A stretch of 32,646 nt of DNA from assembly GCA_003224855.1 (NCBI GenBank), contig QHZY01000029.1, positions 1 through 32,646 on the forward strand, in the 5' to 3' direction. This stretch comes from Acidobacteriota bacterium. Lineage in GTDB: Bacteria; Acidobacteriota; Terriglobia; Terriglobales; Acidobacteriaceae. Shown in pieces: positions 32,285-32,646 of this stretch. Numbering within the stretch: position 1 is the stretch's first letter; each line of letters starts with the position of its first letter. Both the position numbers and the translations under genes were made by a program. Under the pieces are notes generated by a model. The model was given only the letters and a program-made list of their open reading frames with translations, did not search any database and had not been told where the DNA came from.

Positions 32285-32646
32285 ATGGCCTATTCGTCCT
32301 TCCCCAATCCGCTGCTTCCATCGAACGCCGGCCCCATTCTGCTGGCGGTTCAACGGCCGATAGATCTGATTGTTCCGCCCGACGCGGAGACGCTGGTGTC
32401 GCGGCTGCGCGAAGCGGTAGGCTCGGGGGCCTACGATCTGGAAAACATCGCGGGCGCGCTGGCGGAGGCCGCCCACACCATCACCAACGCCGGTGGGGCA
32501 GCGGTCGCACTGCGGCGCGGCAAAACTGTTATCTGCGTCGGCCGCAGCGGCGAGAGTGCGCCGCCGCTGGGAACTCCGCTGAGCGCCGAGTCGGGAATTT
32601 CGGGAGAGTGCCTGCGCGGAAGCGTGATCATCCGCTGCGACGATAC
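32285..32646 (+). CDS. GAF-domain protein, N-terminal part (3' end outside window)
   Basis: An ATG at 32285 opens a frame that runs off the right edge (about 120 codons). The protein starts MAYSSFPNPLLPSNAGPILL, and the later segment ALAEAAHTITNAGGAAVALR, then TVICVGRSGESAPPLGTPLS and GISGECLRG, has the look of a GAF sensory domain. What follows the domain is unknown. It is divergent from the PLP decarboxylase gene. A possible hairpin (32246-32252 with 32275-32281) ends 3 bases before the ATG, and no clear ribosome site is seen. Confidence 0.75.
   Translation, partial: MAYSSFPNPLLPSNAGPILLAVQRPIDLIVPPDAETLVSRLREAVGSGAYDLENIAGALAEAAHTITNAGGAAVALRRGKTVICVGRSGESAPPLGTPLSAESGISGECLRGSVIIRCDD

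Overview
The window (about 32.6 kb, moderately GC-rich, dense genes, mostly on the minus strand) looks like a chromosomal segment of an acidobacterium, most likely of the Terriglobales/Koribacter type. This placement is inference from memory of such genomes: the gene content, a PEP-CTERM sorting-signal remnant, a typical small membrane protein, and TGGGGCACCC-type and GGCTTGAGTGG-type palindromic repeats. The cell is Gram-negative (LptE, LpxH-like enzyme, heptose-kinase-like protein). No rRNA, tRNA or CRISPR array was seen.

Layout. 1-2.7 kb (+): the 3' part of an NtrY-like sensor kinase overlapping an NtrX-like regulator whose GAFTGA loop is altered. 2.7-7.1 kb (-): a phoH-ybeY-corC-era operon ending in an RsbW-like anti-sigma kinase. 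7.3-9.3 kb: a Ycf46-like AAA+ ATPase (-) divergent from rpsT (+), with a good sigma-70 promoter for rpsT. 9.3-14.4 kb (-): a compact operon psd-pssA-(Asd-like)-lptE-holA-nat, joined by ATGA/TGATG overlaps. Its Asd-like protein has lost both catalytic residues and resembles Usg-1. 14.4-17.8 kb (-): a DUF465 protein, debris (a PEP-CTERM tail and a second copy of the rimI 3' end), then meaB-mce-tsaB-rimI. 17.6-19 kb (-): a lipoprotein phosphoesterase whose 3' end runs out of frame into meaB. 19.1-20.9 kb (+): yggX, an LpxH-like phosphoesterase and a family 2 glycosyltransferase. 20.9-23 kb: REP-like palindromes, a small membrane protein and a broken TPR-HTH regulator. 23-26.2 kb: the glyoxylate shunt as divergent aceB (-) and aceA (+), with two perfect palindromes between them. 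26.2-28.3 kb: a repeat cluster, a MutT-type Nudix protein, an fRMsr-like GAF protein and a BtuF-like binding protein (-). 28.3-32.1 kb (-): a secreted Ig-like protein with its terminator, a GHMP sugar kinase and a PLP decarboxylase. 32.3 kb to the end (+): the start of a GAF-domain gene.

Themes. Housekeeping dominates: ribosome maturation (Era, YbeY, S20), tRNA t6A (TsaB), replication (HolA), phosphatidylethanolamine synthesis (PssA, Psd) and outer-membrane LPS export (LptE). Carbon metabolism is represented by the glyoxylate shunt and by methylmalonyl-CoA handling (Mce, MeaB).

The most unusual material lies between 14.8 and 23.1 kb, where several gene ends have been lost or joined: phosphoesterase/meaB, the rimI tail plus PEP-CTERM remnant, and the TPR-HTH gene. 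I see no clear new multi-gene defence or mobile system. The best leads are the non-catalytic Asd-like protein in the envelope operon, the NtrX variant, the palindromes between aceB and aceA, and these decayed junctions.
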